A DNA stretch of 27,370 nt from positions 1 to 27,370 of the forward strand of contig JAUXWS010000015.1 in the NCBI GenBank assembly GCA_030685015.1, in the 5' to 3' direction. Shown in pieces: positions 13,843 to 23,019 of this stretch (position 1 is the first letter of the stretch; each line of letters opens with the position of its first letter). Under the pieces are notes generated by a model. That model was given only the letters and a program-made list of their open reading frames with translations, searched no databases and was not told where the DNA came from. The position numbers and the translations under genes were made by a program. Origin of the DNA: a bacterium. Lineage in GTDB: Bacteria > CAIWAD01.

Positions 13843-16215
13843 ATGAAGCTAGATGCTGAATGGACCTTCCGTTTGCGCAGGCTGCTACTGGCCCTGGTGG
13901 CTGCCGGGTTCGTCCAGTTGGTGGTGCAAAGCTACAACTTCATTCTGGTGCAACACCGGCGGGAGAGCCATGCCATGGCCACGCGCATCACGGCCGAGCA
14001 GGTCGTGCTGCGCATCGAGGAAGGCGTGCGGACCCGCCTGGAGGGCCTGCGCCTCCTGACCACCCTGGACGATCAGGCGGCCGACACCGCCATTTTCCGT
14101 CTGCGGGCGGAGGGACTGATCAGCCAGTTCCCTGATTTCCAGGCTGTCAACTGGATCGATGCCCACGGCATCATCCGCCTCGTCGTCCCGCTGCGGGGCA
14201 ATGAGGGGGCCCTCGGACGCTCCCTGGCCCAGCATCCCGACCCGGGCGTGCCGCTCGCCCTTTCCCGCGCGATCGAGGACGGCGGACCGCATCGCACGGG
14301 CATCATCACCCTGCTCCAGGGCGGTCGCGGCTTCGCCTGTTACTATCGCAACACCAACGCTGCAGGGCGTACGGTGGGCGTGGTGAACGGCGTCTTCCGG
14401 GTGGAGCGTCTGCTGGACGCCTGCCTGCCGGAGGACAACCTGCGCCGGCGCTACAACATCTCGCTCATCACCGACACGCGCCAGGTGGCCTACGAAGTGC
14501 ACCGTGACCGCGTGCTGCCGGAGGGGATCCGACCGGCCCAGTTGCCGGTGACGATCATCGATCCCGGCTGGACCTTCCAGATGGTCCCGACCCGGGCCTA
14601 CCTGCAGGCCCTGGCCAGCCCCTTCGAGGACCTGCTGCCCTGGCTGGGCCACCTCTTCAGCCTCCTGACCGCCTTGCTCACCTGGTACCTCTTCACCCTG
14701 CGCAGGAAGGGACGCCGGGGCGAGGCGCGCTACCGCGAGCTCTTCCAAAGCTCCCTGGACGGCGTCTTCATCCTGGATCGCCACAGCAAACTGGTGGAGG
14801 CCAACCCCGCCGCCCTGGCCATCTTCGGCTACCAGCGCGCCGAGGTGCTCTTCCAGCCCATCAGCCGCCTGGGCCAGAACCGCGACAAGCTCCTCCAACT
14901 GGAGGAGGTCCTGCGGGCCGAGGGGGCGATCCGCCGCCGCGAGGTCAACTTCTTCAACCGCCACGGGCGCGAGATCTGCTGCCTGCTCAGCGCCACCGTG
15001 CGGCGCAACGAGAGTGGCGGCTTCGAGGGCGTGATGGGGATCCTCAGCGACATCACGGAGCATCAGCAGACGCGCGAGCAGCTGCGCCAGGCGCAAAAAA
15101 TGGAGGCGATCGGCCATCTGGCCGGAGGCGTGGCCCATGACTTCAACAACCTGCTCACCGTCATCTCGGGCAATTGCGAGCTGGCCATGATGCAGCTGGG
15201 GGAGGACAACCCCGCCCGTATCGAGCTGCGCGAGATCCGCACCACGTCGGGGCGGGCCGCCAACCTGACGCGCCAACTGCTCGCCTTCAGCCGCAAGCAG
15301 GTGATCCAGCCGCGCCTGCTCAACGCCAACGACACGCTGCACGACATGGACCGCATGCTGCGCCGCATCATCGGCGAGACGATCGAGCTGGGCTGCGAAC
15401 TGCATCCGGCGGCCTGGACGGTCAGGGTGGATCCCGCCCAGTTGGAACAGGTCATCGTCAACCTCGCCGTCAACGCGCGGGATGCCATGGAGAAAGGCGG
15501 CCGCCTGACCATCCGCACCTGCAACGAGACGGCGGAAGACCTGGATCCGGGGAGCGGGGTGTCGCCCGGGGACTACCTCGTCATCGAGATCTCCGACACG
15601 GGCTGCGGCATGCCCCCCGATGTGGTCGAGCACATTTTCGAACCCTTCTTCACCACCAAGCCGGAGGGGGTGGGCACGGGACTGGGCCTGGCCACGGTCT
15701 ACGGCATCATCCACCAGAGCGAGGGCCATGTCCAGGTCCGCAGCGCCCTGGGCGAGGGCACGACTTTCCGCATCCTGCTGCCCCGCCAGCACAGTGTTCC
15801 CGTCGAGGAGCGGGAGAAGTGCCAGCGGGAGATTCCGGGCGGCAGCGAGACCCTGCTTGTGGTGGAGGACGAGCCGGCCGTGCGTCGCATGACGGTGGAC
15901 AGCCTCAAGCGCCAGGGTTACACGGTCCACGAGGCTGGCAACGGCCGCATGGCGCTGGAACTGGCGCGGCGTCTGGGGGCGGAGATCAATCTGGTCGTCA
16001 GCGATGTGGTGATGCCGGAGATGGGGGGGGTGGAGTTCGTCAGCCAACTGCGCCAGCTGCGGCCGGACATGCCCGTGCTCTTCCTCTCCGGCTACTCGGA
16101 GGAGGCGATCCGCCGCCACGGGGAGCTGCAGGCCGACGCCCGCCTGCTCCAGAAGCCTTTTGATCTGCACGAGCTGCACTCCCATGTGCGGGAGCTGCTG
16201 CACAAGGCGGTCTGA
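13843..16215 (+). CDS. Hybrid sensor histidine kinase with CHASE-like sensor, PAS and receiver domains
   Basis: The 790-aa protein has a membrane helix at about 10-35 and an extracytoplasmic region (about 45-260) containing FQAVNWIDAHGIIRLVVPL, typical of CHASE-type sensors. A second helix follows (about 265-288), then a PAS domain (about 300-410, FQSSLDGVFILDRHSKLVEANPAA split over two strands). The kinase core has the phospho-acceptor H432 in GVAHDFNN, an N box VNLAVNARDAM, and G boxes SDTGCGMP and GTGLGLATVYG. A C-terminal receiver domain has VVEDEP, the phospho-acceptor D721 in VSDVVMP, and K771. Such kinases sense small ligands outside the membrane and pass phosphate to the attached receiver or to an HPt protein. 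It is the only plus-strand gene, with no response regulator or HPt beside it. Confidence 0.93.
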   Translation: MKLDAEWTFRLRRLLLALVAAGFVQLVVQSYNFILVQHRRESHAMATRITAEQVVLRIEEGVRTRLEGLRLLTTLDDQAADTAIFRLRAEGLISQFPDFQAVNWIDAHGIIRLVVPLRGNEGALGRSLAQHPDPGVPLALSRAIEDGGPHRTGIITLLQGGRGFACYYRNTNAAGRTVGVVNGVFRVERLLDACLPEDNLRRRYNISLITDTRQVAYEVHRDRVLPEGIRPAQLPVTIIDPGWTFQMVPTRAYLQALASPFEDLLPWLGHLFSLLTALLTWYLFTLRRKGRRGEARYRELFQSSLDGVFILDRHSKLVEANPAALAIFGYQRAEVLFQPISRLGQNRDKLLQLEEVLRAEGAIRRREVNFFNRHGREICCLLSATVRRNESGGFEGVMGILSDITEHQQTREQLRQAQKMEAIGHLAGGVAHDFNNLLTVISGNCELAMMQLGEDNPARIELREIRTTSGRAANLTRQLLAFSRKQVIQPRLLNANDTLHDMDRMLRRIIGETIELGCELHPAAWTVRVDPAQLEQVIVNLAVNARDAMEKGGRLTIRTCNETAEDLDPGSGVSPGDYLVIEISDTGCGMPPDVVEHIFEPFFTTKPEGVGTGLGLATVYGIIHQSEGHVQVRSALGEGTTFRILLPRQHSVPVEEREKCQREIPGGSETLLVVEDEPAVRRMTVDSLKRQGYTVHEAGNGRMALELARRLGAEINLVVSDVVMPEMGGVEFVSQLRQLRPDMPVLFLSGYSEEAIRRHGELQADARLLQKPFDLHELHSHVRELLHKAV

Positions 16216-16327
16216 CGGGTGGACGGCTTCCCGTGATCCGCCGGGAGCTGGTTGCCGCCCGATGGCTCGCCGGCGGGCATGGGCGACGCGCAAGACCTCC
16301 GGGCAGCCGACGTGCCGCCAGCGGACC
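16216..16327. other. Convergent spacer between the kinase and menE
   Basis: These 112 bases separate two converging genes. I see GC-rich short inverted repeats (for example around CGCCGGCGGG near 16270) but no stem followed by a T-run on either strand. A bidirectional terminator is not supported. Confidence 0.4.
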
Positions 16328-17740
16328 TCAGCCCTCCTCCCAAAGGATGGCAGCCCTTGCCACCAGGCGGGCGAGGTTGGGCTTCAAGCCCTTCTCCTCC
16401 ATCGGCCAGGGCCAGAGGCGGACCGGATGCTTGTGGCGGGCAAGTCCCGCCAGGCGGTCGCGCACCCAGGGCAAGTCCCGCGTTGGATTGGCCCCCCAGT
16501 CGACGAAGGCGACGGGGCGCTGGCCGAAGCGCTCGTCGAAGACGGGCACCACGGCGACGCGGCAAAGGCCGGGCAGCGCCAGCAGGGCCTCCTCCACCTC
16601 CTCGGGACGGATCTTCTCCCCGCCCGAATTGATCAGGCGGTCGACCCGCCCGAGGATCACCAGCGATCCCCTCCGCCAGCGGCCCAGGTCGCCGCTGCGC
16701 CACCACGCCTCGCGACGCTCCCGGGGGCGGCCCGCCGCGTCCAGCCGCGCCTCGAAAAGGCAGGGGCTGGCCAGCTCGATCCGCCCTTCACTGTCCAGCC
16801 GCAGCCGGTGGGGCGGCAGGGAGTGTCCGCAGCCCGCCGCGTCCTCCTCGTCTCCTCCCGGGGGAGATGCGCACAGGGCGGCGCCGCTCTCGGTGGCCCC
16901 GTAGCTGCTGATCAGCGGCCAGCCGGCCTGGAAGGCCTCCCGGCGCAGGGCGGCGGACAAGGGCGCCCCGCCCAGCAGCACGGCGCGCAGGCCGGGCGTG
17001 GGCGGTCCCAGCGTCAGCAGATCCCGCAACTGGGTGGGAACCAGGGACAGGAGCGTATCGCCGGGCGCCGACGGGGCGGGGGCCGTGTCCGCGACTGGCA
17101 GGCGCAGGCGGCAGCCCGCCACCAGCGAGCGCAGCAGGATGGCGAAGCCGCCCACGTGGTCGAGGGGCAGGCTGAGCGCCCATTGGTCGACAGGCGAGAG
17201 GCGCAGATGGCGGGCCACCGCCCGTGCACCGATGAGCAGGTTCTCCAGGGGATGGCAGATCCAGCGGGGGGCGCCCTGGCTGCCCGAGCTGCGCAGGACC
17301 ACGCGCCGGGGCCGGCCGGCCGGGGCGCCCGTCCCGGCCGGGGCGAGGGGGTGGCCCGGCCGCCAGGCGGGGCAGGGCAGGCCCTCCGCCACGAGGGGCG
17401 GCGCGACGGCCAGCCGCAGTTCCAGCCGGCGGGCCTCGAGGGCAAGGGTGCGCAGCTCCTCCCGCCGGGGCAGGAGAAGCAGTTCGGCCCCCGCCTCGAG
17501 CAGGGCCAGGGCCGCCAGGATGGACTCCGCCTCCGGCGTCGGCCACCAGCCCGCCCGATCGCCCGGCCGCAACCCGGCGCGGCGCAACCCCTCCGCCTCC
17601 GCGCGCACGCGGCGGGCCGCCTCGTCGCGGGTCAACCCGACCTGCCCGGGAGCTGTCAGCCAGGGTGCGCCCGGTCTCCCCGCAAGCAGGTGCAGCGGAC
17701 CCGGACCGGGCTCCCGCTGATGGCTTGCCGCCGGAGTCAT
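16328..17740 (-). CDS. menE: o-Succinylbenzoate--CoA ligase
   Basis: The 470-aa protein is an AMP-forming ligase of MenE size. It has LRSSGSQGAPRWICHP at the P-loop position, SLVPTQLRDLL, LLGGAPLS, SSYGATESGA, GRVDRLINSGGEKIRPEEVEE and a C-terminal EEKGLKPNLARL with the expected catalytic-Lys position. It activates o-succinylbenzoate to its CoA thioester for MenB. The P-loop is unusual: SSGSQGAPR replaces the common SGTTGxPKG, so the Lys is an Arg. The ATG at 17740 overlaps the menC stop as ATGA, making it the last gene of the men operon. Confidence 0.92.
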   Translation of the reverse strand: MTPAASHQREPGPGPLHLLAGRPGAPWLTAPGQVGLTRDEAARRVRAEAEGLRRAGLRPGDRAGWWPTPEAESILAALALLEAGAELLLLPRREELRTLALEARRLELRLAVAPPLVAEGLPCPAWRPGHPLAPAGTGAPAGRPRRVVLRSSGSQGAPRWICHPLENLLIGARAVARHLRLSPVDQWALSLPLDHVGGFAILLRSLVAGCRLRLPVADTAPAPSAPGDTLLSLVPTQLRDLLTLGPPTPGLRAVLLGGAPLSAALRREAFQAGWPLISSYGATESGAALCASPPGGDEEDAAGCGHSLPPHRLRLDSEGRIELASPCLFEARLDAAGRPRERREAWWRSGDLGRWRRGSLVILGRVDRLINSGGEKIRPEEVEEALLALPGLCRVAVVPVFDERFGQRPVAFVDWGANPTRDLPWVRDRLAGLARHKHPVRLWPWPMEEKGLKPNLARLVARAAILWEEG

Positions 17741-18714
17741 GCCGGCCTCCCCACGTCATGCCAATCCCCCAGGCGGGGCGGGTCGCCCAGCCAGGCCGCC
17801 GTGCCCAAACCCGGCGCGGGTCCGCCCGGCGCCAGGGCCGCCAGCCGGGACAACGCGGCCAATCCCAACGGACTCTCGAAGCAGGAGCTGATGATGCAGG
17901 CGGGCCGGCCCTCCGGCGCCGCGGCCAGGCGGTCCAGTACGGCGGCCAGGCCCAGCCGCTGCGGCTTCAGCACCCAGGCCGCCGCCGCCCTCTCCTCCCC
18001 TCCGTCCAGCTCCGCCGCGCCGAGGCTTTCATCCAAGGCCAGGGGCCAACCGCCCGCCCTTCGCCAGCGAGCCAGGTCGGCCGTCGCGGCCAGCGGCTCC
18101 TCGATCCAGTCCGGGGCCAAGCCGGGACAGGCGCGCTGGAAAGCGAGCCCCTCCTCCAGGGCGAAGGCGCGGTTGGCGTCCAGGCGCAGTGCGGCGGCGG
18201 GCCGGGCCCGGCGCAGGGCAAGCAGGCCGCGCGTCTCGCGCTCCCAGGCATGGCGCCCCACCTTGACCTTCCAGCAAGCAGTGCCAGGCTGGTCCTGGGC
18301 CAGAGCGGCCCACTCCTCCGGATCACCTGCCAGCAGCCCGGCGCTGTCAGGCGCCGTGCGGGGAAGAGTCTCCGCCCAACCCACCATCTCGCCCAGGGCC
18401 CAGCCGGCGGCCCACACCAGGCTGGGCGGCAGCTCGGCCCGACGCATCGCCTCCTCCAGCCGGCGCAGGAGGCGGGGGAAGGGATCCTCCAGCGCCAGGG
18501 ACGCCAGGATGGCGGCCAACGCGGGCAGGGCGGCCACCACCTCGCTCCGCCCCTCCCGATGAAGTCCGGGCAGGGGGGCGGCCTCGCCCCAACCCTCGCC
18601 GCGGGGCGAGGCCAGGCGCAACTCCAGCACCTCGCGCCGGGTGGCGGACGCCCCTGTCGTCAGCGGCGCCCGCAGGGGCCAGTCCACCTCCCGCCAGCCC
18701 AGCCTCATGTCCAT
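17737..18714 (-). CDS. menC: o-Succinylbenzoate synthase (enolase superfamily)
   Basis: The 325-aa protein shows the enolase-superfamily signatures: KVKVG (catalytic Lys pair), the metal ligands in LRLDANRAF, DWIEEPL and LALDESL, then a Lys in VLKPQRLG and ISSCFESPLG. MenC dehydrates SHCHC to o-succinylbenzoate. The ATG at 18714 lies seven bases after the menA stop; a second ATG at 18708 is possible and changes only two residues. The stop overlaps menE as ATGA, which supports an operon role in menaquinone synthesis rather than another enolase-type activity. Confidence 0.93.
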   Translation of the reverse strand: MDMRLGWREVDWPLRAPLTTGASATRREVLELRLASPRGEGWGEAAPLPGLHREGRSEVVAALPALAAILASLALEDPFPRLLRRLEEAMRRAELPPSLVWAAGWALGEMVGWAETLPRTAPDSAGLLAGDPEEWAALAQDQPGTACWKVKVGRHAWERETRGLLALRRARPAAALRLDANRAFALEEGLAFQRACPGLAPDWIEEPLAATADLARWRRAGGWPLALDESLGAAELDGGEERAAAAWVLKPQRLGLAAVLDRLAAAPEGRPACIISSCFESPLGLAALSRLAALAPGGPAPGLGTAAWLGDPPRLGDWHDVGRPA

Positions 18715-18721
18715 GACCGGC

Positions 18722-19621
18722 TCACAGCAGGTAGGCGGCGGCGAAGAGGACGGCGTAGAGCAGTTCCAGGCGGCCGGTCAACCCCAGCAGCCGGTTCATC
18801 GTCCCGCCGAAGGCTTCGTCCTCGCCCGGTTCGCCGGCCATGGCGCGCCAGAGCAGGGGAAGCATGGCCAGGCAGAGCAGGGTCGTGGCCATCAGGGCGC
18901 CGGGCTGGTCCAGGCGGTGGATCATCCACAGCGGGACCAGGGCCGCCCCCAGCAGGGCCAGGCGGTACTCGGCGCGGACGAGGGCGGGGCCGAAACGCAC
19001 GGCCAGGGTCCGCTTGCCACTGCGCCGGTCCTCCGCCCAGTCGCGGAAATTGTTGACCGAGAGGATGGCCACCGAGAAACAGCCCGCCGCCACACCGCCC
19101 CACAGGGCGGCCGGCGACCAGGCCAGGGTTTGCACGTAGGTGGTGCCCGCCACCGCCACCGGTCCGAAGTAGAGGAAGGCGAAGATGTCGGCAAGACCCA
19201 GGTAGGCCAGGGGCAGTGGTCCGGCCGTGTAGAGCAGGCCCAGGCCGACGCTGCTCAGGCCGATCAGCAGGATGGGCCAGCCGCCCCGCGCCAGCAGGTA
19301 GGCGCCCAGGAGGATGGCCAGGGCGAAACAGAGGAGGAAGGCGCGGCGCACCTGGATGGCGCTGATCGCCCCGCTGTGCAGACCGCGGCGGGGACCCAGC
19401 CGGCGCTCCGTGTCGGCGCCGCGGCGGGCGTCGAAGTAGTCGTTGGCCAGGTTGGTCCCCACCTGGATGAGCAGGGCGCAGACCAGCGCCGCCAGCGCCG
19501 CCGGCGGATGGAAGCCGCCCTCGTGCCGGGCCAGGGCCGTGCCCATCAGCACGGGGGCCACTGCCGCCCACAGGGTCTTGGGACGGGCGGCCAGCCACCA
19601 GGCGATCAGGCTCACCTTCAT
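18722..19621 (-). CDS. menA: 1,4-Dihydroxy-2-naphthoate polyprenyltransferase
   Basis: The 299-aa protein belongs to the UbiA superfamily of membrane prenyltransferases, with eight or nine hydrophobic helices. The two Asp-rich motifs are visible: NLANDYFDARRGAD and NNFRDWAEDRRSGKRTLAVRFG. This second motif is typical of MenA. It adds the polyprenyl chain to DHNA at the inner membrane, giving demethylmenaquinone. The ATG at 19621 has AGGAGG four bases upstream. It is separated from menB by 103 bases, the longest gap in the operon. Other UbiA enzymes, such as DGGGP synthase of ether-lipid synthesis, are less likely given the position inside men. Confidence 0.94.
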   Translation of the reverse strand: MKVSLIAWWLAARPKTLWAAVAPVLMGTALARHEGGFHPPAALAALVCALLIQVGTNLANDYFDARRGADTERRLGPRRGLHSGAISAIQVRRAFLLCFALAILLGAYLLARGGWPILLIGLSSVGLGLLYTAGPLPLAYLGLADIFAFLYFGPVAVAGTTYVQTLAWSPAALWGGVAAGCFSVAILSVNNFRDWAEDRRSGKRTLAVRFGPALVRAEYRLALLGAALVPLWMIHRLDQPGALMATTLLCLAMLPLLWRAMAGEPGEDEAFGGTMNRLLGLTGRLELLYAVLFAAAYLL

Positions 19622-19724
19622 GGATCCTCCTGTCGAGTTGTGGGCGGGCCAAGGTTGGGACTTGCGCGATCGGTCCTAGGCCGCGCCCCACATCCGCGAC
19701 CGCGCTGCCGCTGCTCCGGGAAAA

Positions 19725-20561
19725 CTAAGGACGGCGCGGGAAGCGGCCGAAGTCCGGGGGGCGCTTCTCCACCCAGGCGTTGCGGCCCTCCTGGCCCTCC
19801 TCCGTCATGTAGTAGAGCAGGGTGGCGTTGCCGGCCAGCTCCTGGAGACCAGCCTGGCCGTCGCAGTCGGCGTTGAGGGCGGCCTTGAGGCAGCGCAGGG
19901 CCAGGGGGGAGTGGGCCAGCATCTCGCGGCACCACTGCAGGGTCTCCTCCTCCAGGCGCTCGAGGGGGACCACGGCGTTGACCAGCCCCATCTCCAGCGC
20001 TTGCCGGGCGTCGTACTGGCGGCAGAGGAACCAGATCTCGCGTGCCTTCTTCTGCCCCACCACCCGGGCCAGGTAGCTGGAACCGTAGCCGCCGTCGAAG
20101 GAGCCCACCTTGGGCCCGGTCTGGCCGAAGCGGGCATTGTCGGCGGCGATGGTCAGGTCGCAGACCAGGTGCAGGACATGTCCGCCGCCGATGGTCCAGC
20201 CCGCCACCATTGCCACCACCGGCTTGGGGCAGACGCGCAGCTCGCGTTGCAGGTCCAGCACGTTGAGGCGTTCCACCCCCTCCTCGTCGCGGTAGCCGGC
20301 CTCGCCGCGGATCTTCTGGTCGCCGCCGCTGCAGAAGGCGCGATCGCCCTCTCCGCACAGCACCACGACGCCCACCTCCGCATCCGCGCGGGCCAGGTCG
20401 AGGGCCCGCCGCATCTCGTCCACGGTCAGGGGCCGAAAGGCGTTGTGCCGCTCCGGCCGGCAGATGGTGATCTTCGCCACCCCCGCCGCATCGCCGCCGG
20501 GCAAACCCTTCTCATAGCGGATGTCCGTCCATTCCCCCACCGCGCTCCATCGCTCGCTCAT
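19725..20561 (-). CDS. menB: 1,4-Dihydroxy-2-naphthoyl-CoA synthase
   Basis: The 278-aa crotonase-fold protein has [47 protein letters not shown] and [15 protein letters not shown], which are specific to MenB. It closes the second ring of o-succinylbenzoyl-CoA to DHNA-Co[10 protein letters not shown] has Gly where the mycobacterial enzyme has Asp, the pattern reported for bicarbonate-dependent type I MenB enzymes (from my knowledge of the family). The ATG at 20561 lies 13 bases after the menDH stop, with GGAGG in the gap. Confidence 0.96.
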   Translation of the reverse strand: MSERWSAVGEWTDIRYEKGLPGGDAAGVAKITICRPERHNAFRPLTVDEMRRALDLARADAEVGVVVLCGEGDRAFCSGGDQKIRGEAGYRDEEGVERLNVLDLQRELRVCPKPVVAMVAGWTIGGGHVLHLVCDLTIAADNARFGQTGPKVGSFDGGYGSSYLARVVGQKKAREIWFLCRQYDARQALEMGLVNAVVPLERLEEETLQWCREMLAHSPLALRCLKAALNADCDGQAGLQELAGNATLLYYMTEEGQEGRNAWVEKRPPDFGRFPRRP

Positions 20562-20574
20562 CAGGTCCTCCCCC

Positions 20575-23019
20575 TCACATGTCTCCGGGCGGCTTGCCCG
20601 TCGCGTCCCACCAGTCCATCAGGGCGGCCGCCAGGGCCTGCGGCGAATCCAGATGGATGGCGTGGCCCGCCTCCTTCACCTCGACGAAAGTGCCCCGCGC
20701 CGTGCGGGCCGCCGCCCGCCTCATCAGGCCACCATAGCGCTCATCCCGCTCCCCCGCCGCCCAAAGCACGGGCATGGGCAGCTCGGCCAGCCGCGGCCAC
20801 AGGTCCTCCTGGAGGGCGGGGCTGACCGCCCGCAGCACCGCCGCCAGGCTGGCGGCATGGCCCTCGTGGCGACGCTCCACCCACCCGGCCGGCGCCCGCT
20901 CGCGCAGCGAGGCGAAGAGCGGCTGGGCGTACCATGCCGGCAGGAAGGCGGCGAGGCCCTCCCGCTCCAGGCGCTCCGCCCAGGCCTCGTCGCCCGCGCG
21001 GCGGGTTTGTCTTTCCCGCCCGCTCTCCAATCCGGGATTGGCCCCGAGCAGGACCAGGCGGACCACCTGGTCCGGCATGGCCAGCGCCGCCAGCAGGGCC
21101 AAGCGTCCGCCCAGGGAATAGCCCACCAGGTCGAGGGGTCCTCTCCCCGCCATTTCCTCGCGCAGCCAAGCGACCCAGCCGGCCAGGTCGGCGGGGACGG
21201 AAGCCGGCCGCGCGCCATGGCCGGGCAGGAGGGGCGCCAGCTCGCGGCGCGCCGGAGGCAGGTGCGCGCGCAGGGCCGACCAGTCCGCCGGGTGGCCCAG
21301 GAAGCCGTGCAGCCAGACGCGTGTGGTGTCCGCGGGGACGGCGGGCAGCGGTCGCCGACGGGCATGGGCCGTCCGCCGCCCATGGTCCGCCCCGTCCACC
21401 ACGCACTCGACCACCAGGGTGCGGGGCGCGGCGCGGAAATCCGCCAGGACCTCCTCCAGCTGGGCGATGTTCTCCAGGCGGCGGGCCTCCAGGCCCAGCC
21501 CCGCCGCCGCGGGAGCCAGCGCCAGGCCGTGGGGCGCCCAGGACCAGGGGAGCCGGCCGCTGGCGGGGTGAAGACGGAAGATGCCGCCGCCCTGGTTGTT
21601 GAGGAGGACCAGGAGCAGGGGCGGCTGCCGCTGGGCCAGCAGGGCCAGGCTGGACAGGTCGTGCAGGAGGGAGAGGTCCCCCAGCAGCGCCACGACGGGG
21701 CGCGCCAGCCCCGCCTGGAAGCCCTGGGCCGTGGCCAGCAGCCCGTCGATGCCCGAGCAGCCGCGGTTGGCGGCCAGGACGAGATCGTGCTCCAGGCCGG
21801 GCCTCCACTGGTCCAGCAGGCGCACGGGCAGGCTGTTGCCGACGAAGAATCCCCAATCCGGGGGCAGGCCCAGGGCCAGGCGGCGGGCCACCAGGGCCTC
21901 GGACCAGGAGGGGTCGGCCAGGGCCCGCGCCTGGGCCAGGTCCGCCTCCGCGGCCGCCCGGCGCAGCCGGGTCCACCAGGCCTGGTCGGCCTGCGCCGGC
22001 GGTCCGCTCATGATGGAGGCCGCGCCGGCGGCGGGCGACAGGCGCCAGCGTCGCCAGCCCGCCCCCGCCGCGTCCTGCACGCCGGGATGCTCGTCCACCA
22101 CCAGCCCCGGCCGGCCGGCCAAGCCCGCCGCCAGGCTCCGCGAGACGGGCCGTTTGCCCAGCTGGATCACGAAGTCCGCCCTGGCCAATTCCGGCAAGAG
22201 CGCCTCGCCCTGCGTCAACAGAGGCGGACGGGCGGCAACCGCCACGCGGCGGCAGAGGCCGCTGCCCGCGTCGGCAAGCAGGGGCCAGTCCAGATGCTCC
22301 GCCAGGGCGCGGGCGGCCAGACGGTCCTCGCGGCGAGGCAGGTCGCAGGCCCAGACCAGTCCCCGCGCCACGCGGGCCGGTCCCTCCCGCCACCAGGCCA
22401 GTTCGGCGGCCGGCAGCGGGGTCCGCGGCCAGACCTGCCGTGGGGAAGTGGCGCGGACCGGCATGGAGTCGTCCAGCGCCGCTCCTGCCAGCAGGGGTTC
22501 GGGGAAGGGCACATTGAGCTGAAGGGGCCCGGGCGCGTCCAGCGCCTCCTCCAGCGCCTGGCCGACCAGGTCGGCGAGGCCCGCCCAGGCCGCCTCCGCA
22601 GGCAGGGGCAGGTTCCGCTGGGCGGCGAGGAGGGGGGCGAGCGGACCCAGCTGGTCGATGGTCTGGTTGGCGCCGCGCCCGTGCTCGGCGGGGGGACGAT
22701 CGGCACTGAGGATGACGAGGGGCAGCCCCGCCTCGCGGGCCTCGGCCACGGCGGGCAGCAGGTTGAGGACAGCCGTGCCCGATGTGCAGACAGCCACGGC
22801 GGGTGCCGGGCCGCCGCCGCGCAGGGCGTGGCCGCGCATCCAGCCCACGGCCAGGTAGCCGGCGGCGCGCTCATCCAGGCAGGACAGGATGGTCATGTCC
22901 GGCCGATCGGCCAGGACGGCCAGCAGGGGCAGGTTGCGCGCCCCCGGGGATGTGACGAAGCAGTCCGCGCCACCCGCCCGCAGGGCCTCCACGATGGCAT
23001 GCGCCCACCGCCGGTTCAC
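20575..23019 (-). CDS. menD-menH: Fused MenD-MenH: SEPHCHC synthase and SHCHC synthase in one polypeptide
   Basis: The 814-aa protein is two enzymes in one frame. Residues 1 to about 545 are MenD, a thiamine diphosphate enzyme: SPGARN (24-29), catalytic E50 in [25 protein letters not shown], and the ThDP motif from [12 protein letters not shown] to [11 protein letters not shown]. MenD condenses isochorismate with 2-oxoglutarate. After a linker of about 20 residues rich in Arg and Ala, residues about 563-814 are MenH, an alpha/beta hydrolase: [11 protein letters not shown], the nucleophile Ser635 in GYSLGG, an Asp in AGERDERY and His786 in AGHAIH. MenH eliminates pyruvate from the MenD product. 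The start is GTG at 23019, overlapping the menF stop as GTGA. No stop or frameshift separates the halves. Confidence 0.93.
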   Translation of the reverse strand: MNRRWAHAIVEALRAGGADCFVTSPGARNLPLLAVLADRPDMTILSCLDERAAGYLAVGWMRGHALRGGGPAPAVAVCTSGTAVLNLLPAVAEAREAGLPLVILSADRPPAEHGRGANQTIDQLGPLAPLLAAQRNLPLPAEAAWAGLADLVGQALEEALDAPGPLQLNVPFPEPLLAGAALDDSMPVRATSPRQVWPRTPLPAAELAWWREGPARVARGLVWACDLPRREDRLAARALAEHLDWPLLADAGSGLCRRVAVAARPPLLTQGEALLPELARADFVIQLGKRPVSRSLAAGLAGRPGLVVDEHPGVQDAAGAGWRRWRLSPAAGAASIMSGPPAQADQAWWTRLRRAAAEADLAQARALADPSWSEALVARRLALGLPPDWGFFVGNSLPVRLLDQWRPGLEHDLVLAANRGCSGIDGLLATAQGFQAGLARPVVALLGDLSLLHDLSSLALLAQRQPPLLLVLLNNQGGGIFRLHPASGRLPWSWAPHGLALAPAAAGLGLEARRLENIAQLEEVLADFRAAPRTLVVECVVDGADHGRRTAHARRRPLPAVPADTTRVWLHGFLGHPADWSALRAHLPPARRELAPLLPGHGARPASVPADLAGWVAWLREEMAGRGPLDLVGYSLGGRLALLAALAMPDQVVRLVLLGANPGLESGRERQTRRAGDEAWAERLEREGLAAFLPAWYAQPLFASLRERAPAGWVERRHEGHAASLAAVLRAVSPALQEDLWPRLAELPMPVLWAAGERDERYGGLMRRAAARTARGTFVEVKEAGHAIHLDSPQALAAALMDWWDATGKPPGDM

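Noticed and set aside
19622-19724. Possible terminator or internal promoter between menB and menA
   Set aside because: Short GC-rich repeats are present but no stem with a T-run and no convincing -35/-10 pair.
18641-19876. Plus-strand open frame opposite menC/menA
   Set aside because: menA and menC motifs are on the minus strand and the antisense peptide is Gln/Gly-rich without signature.
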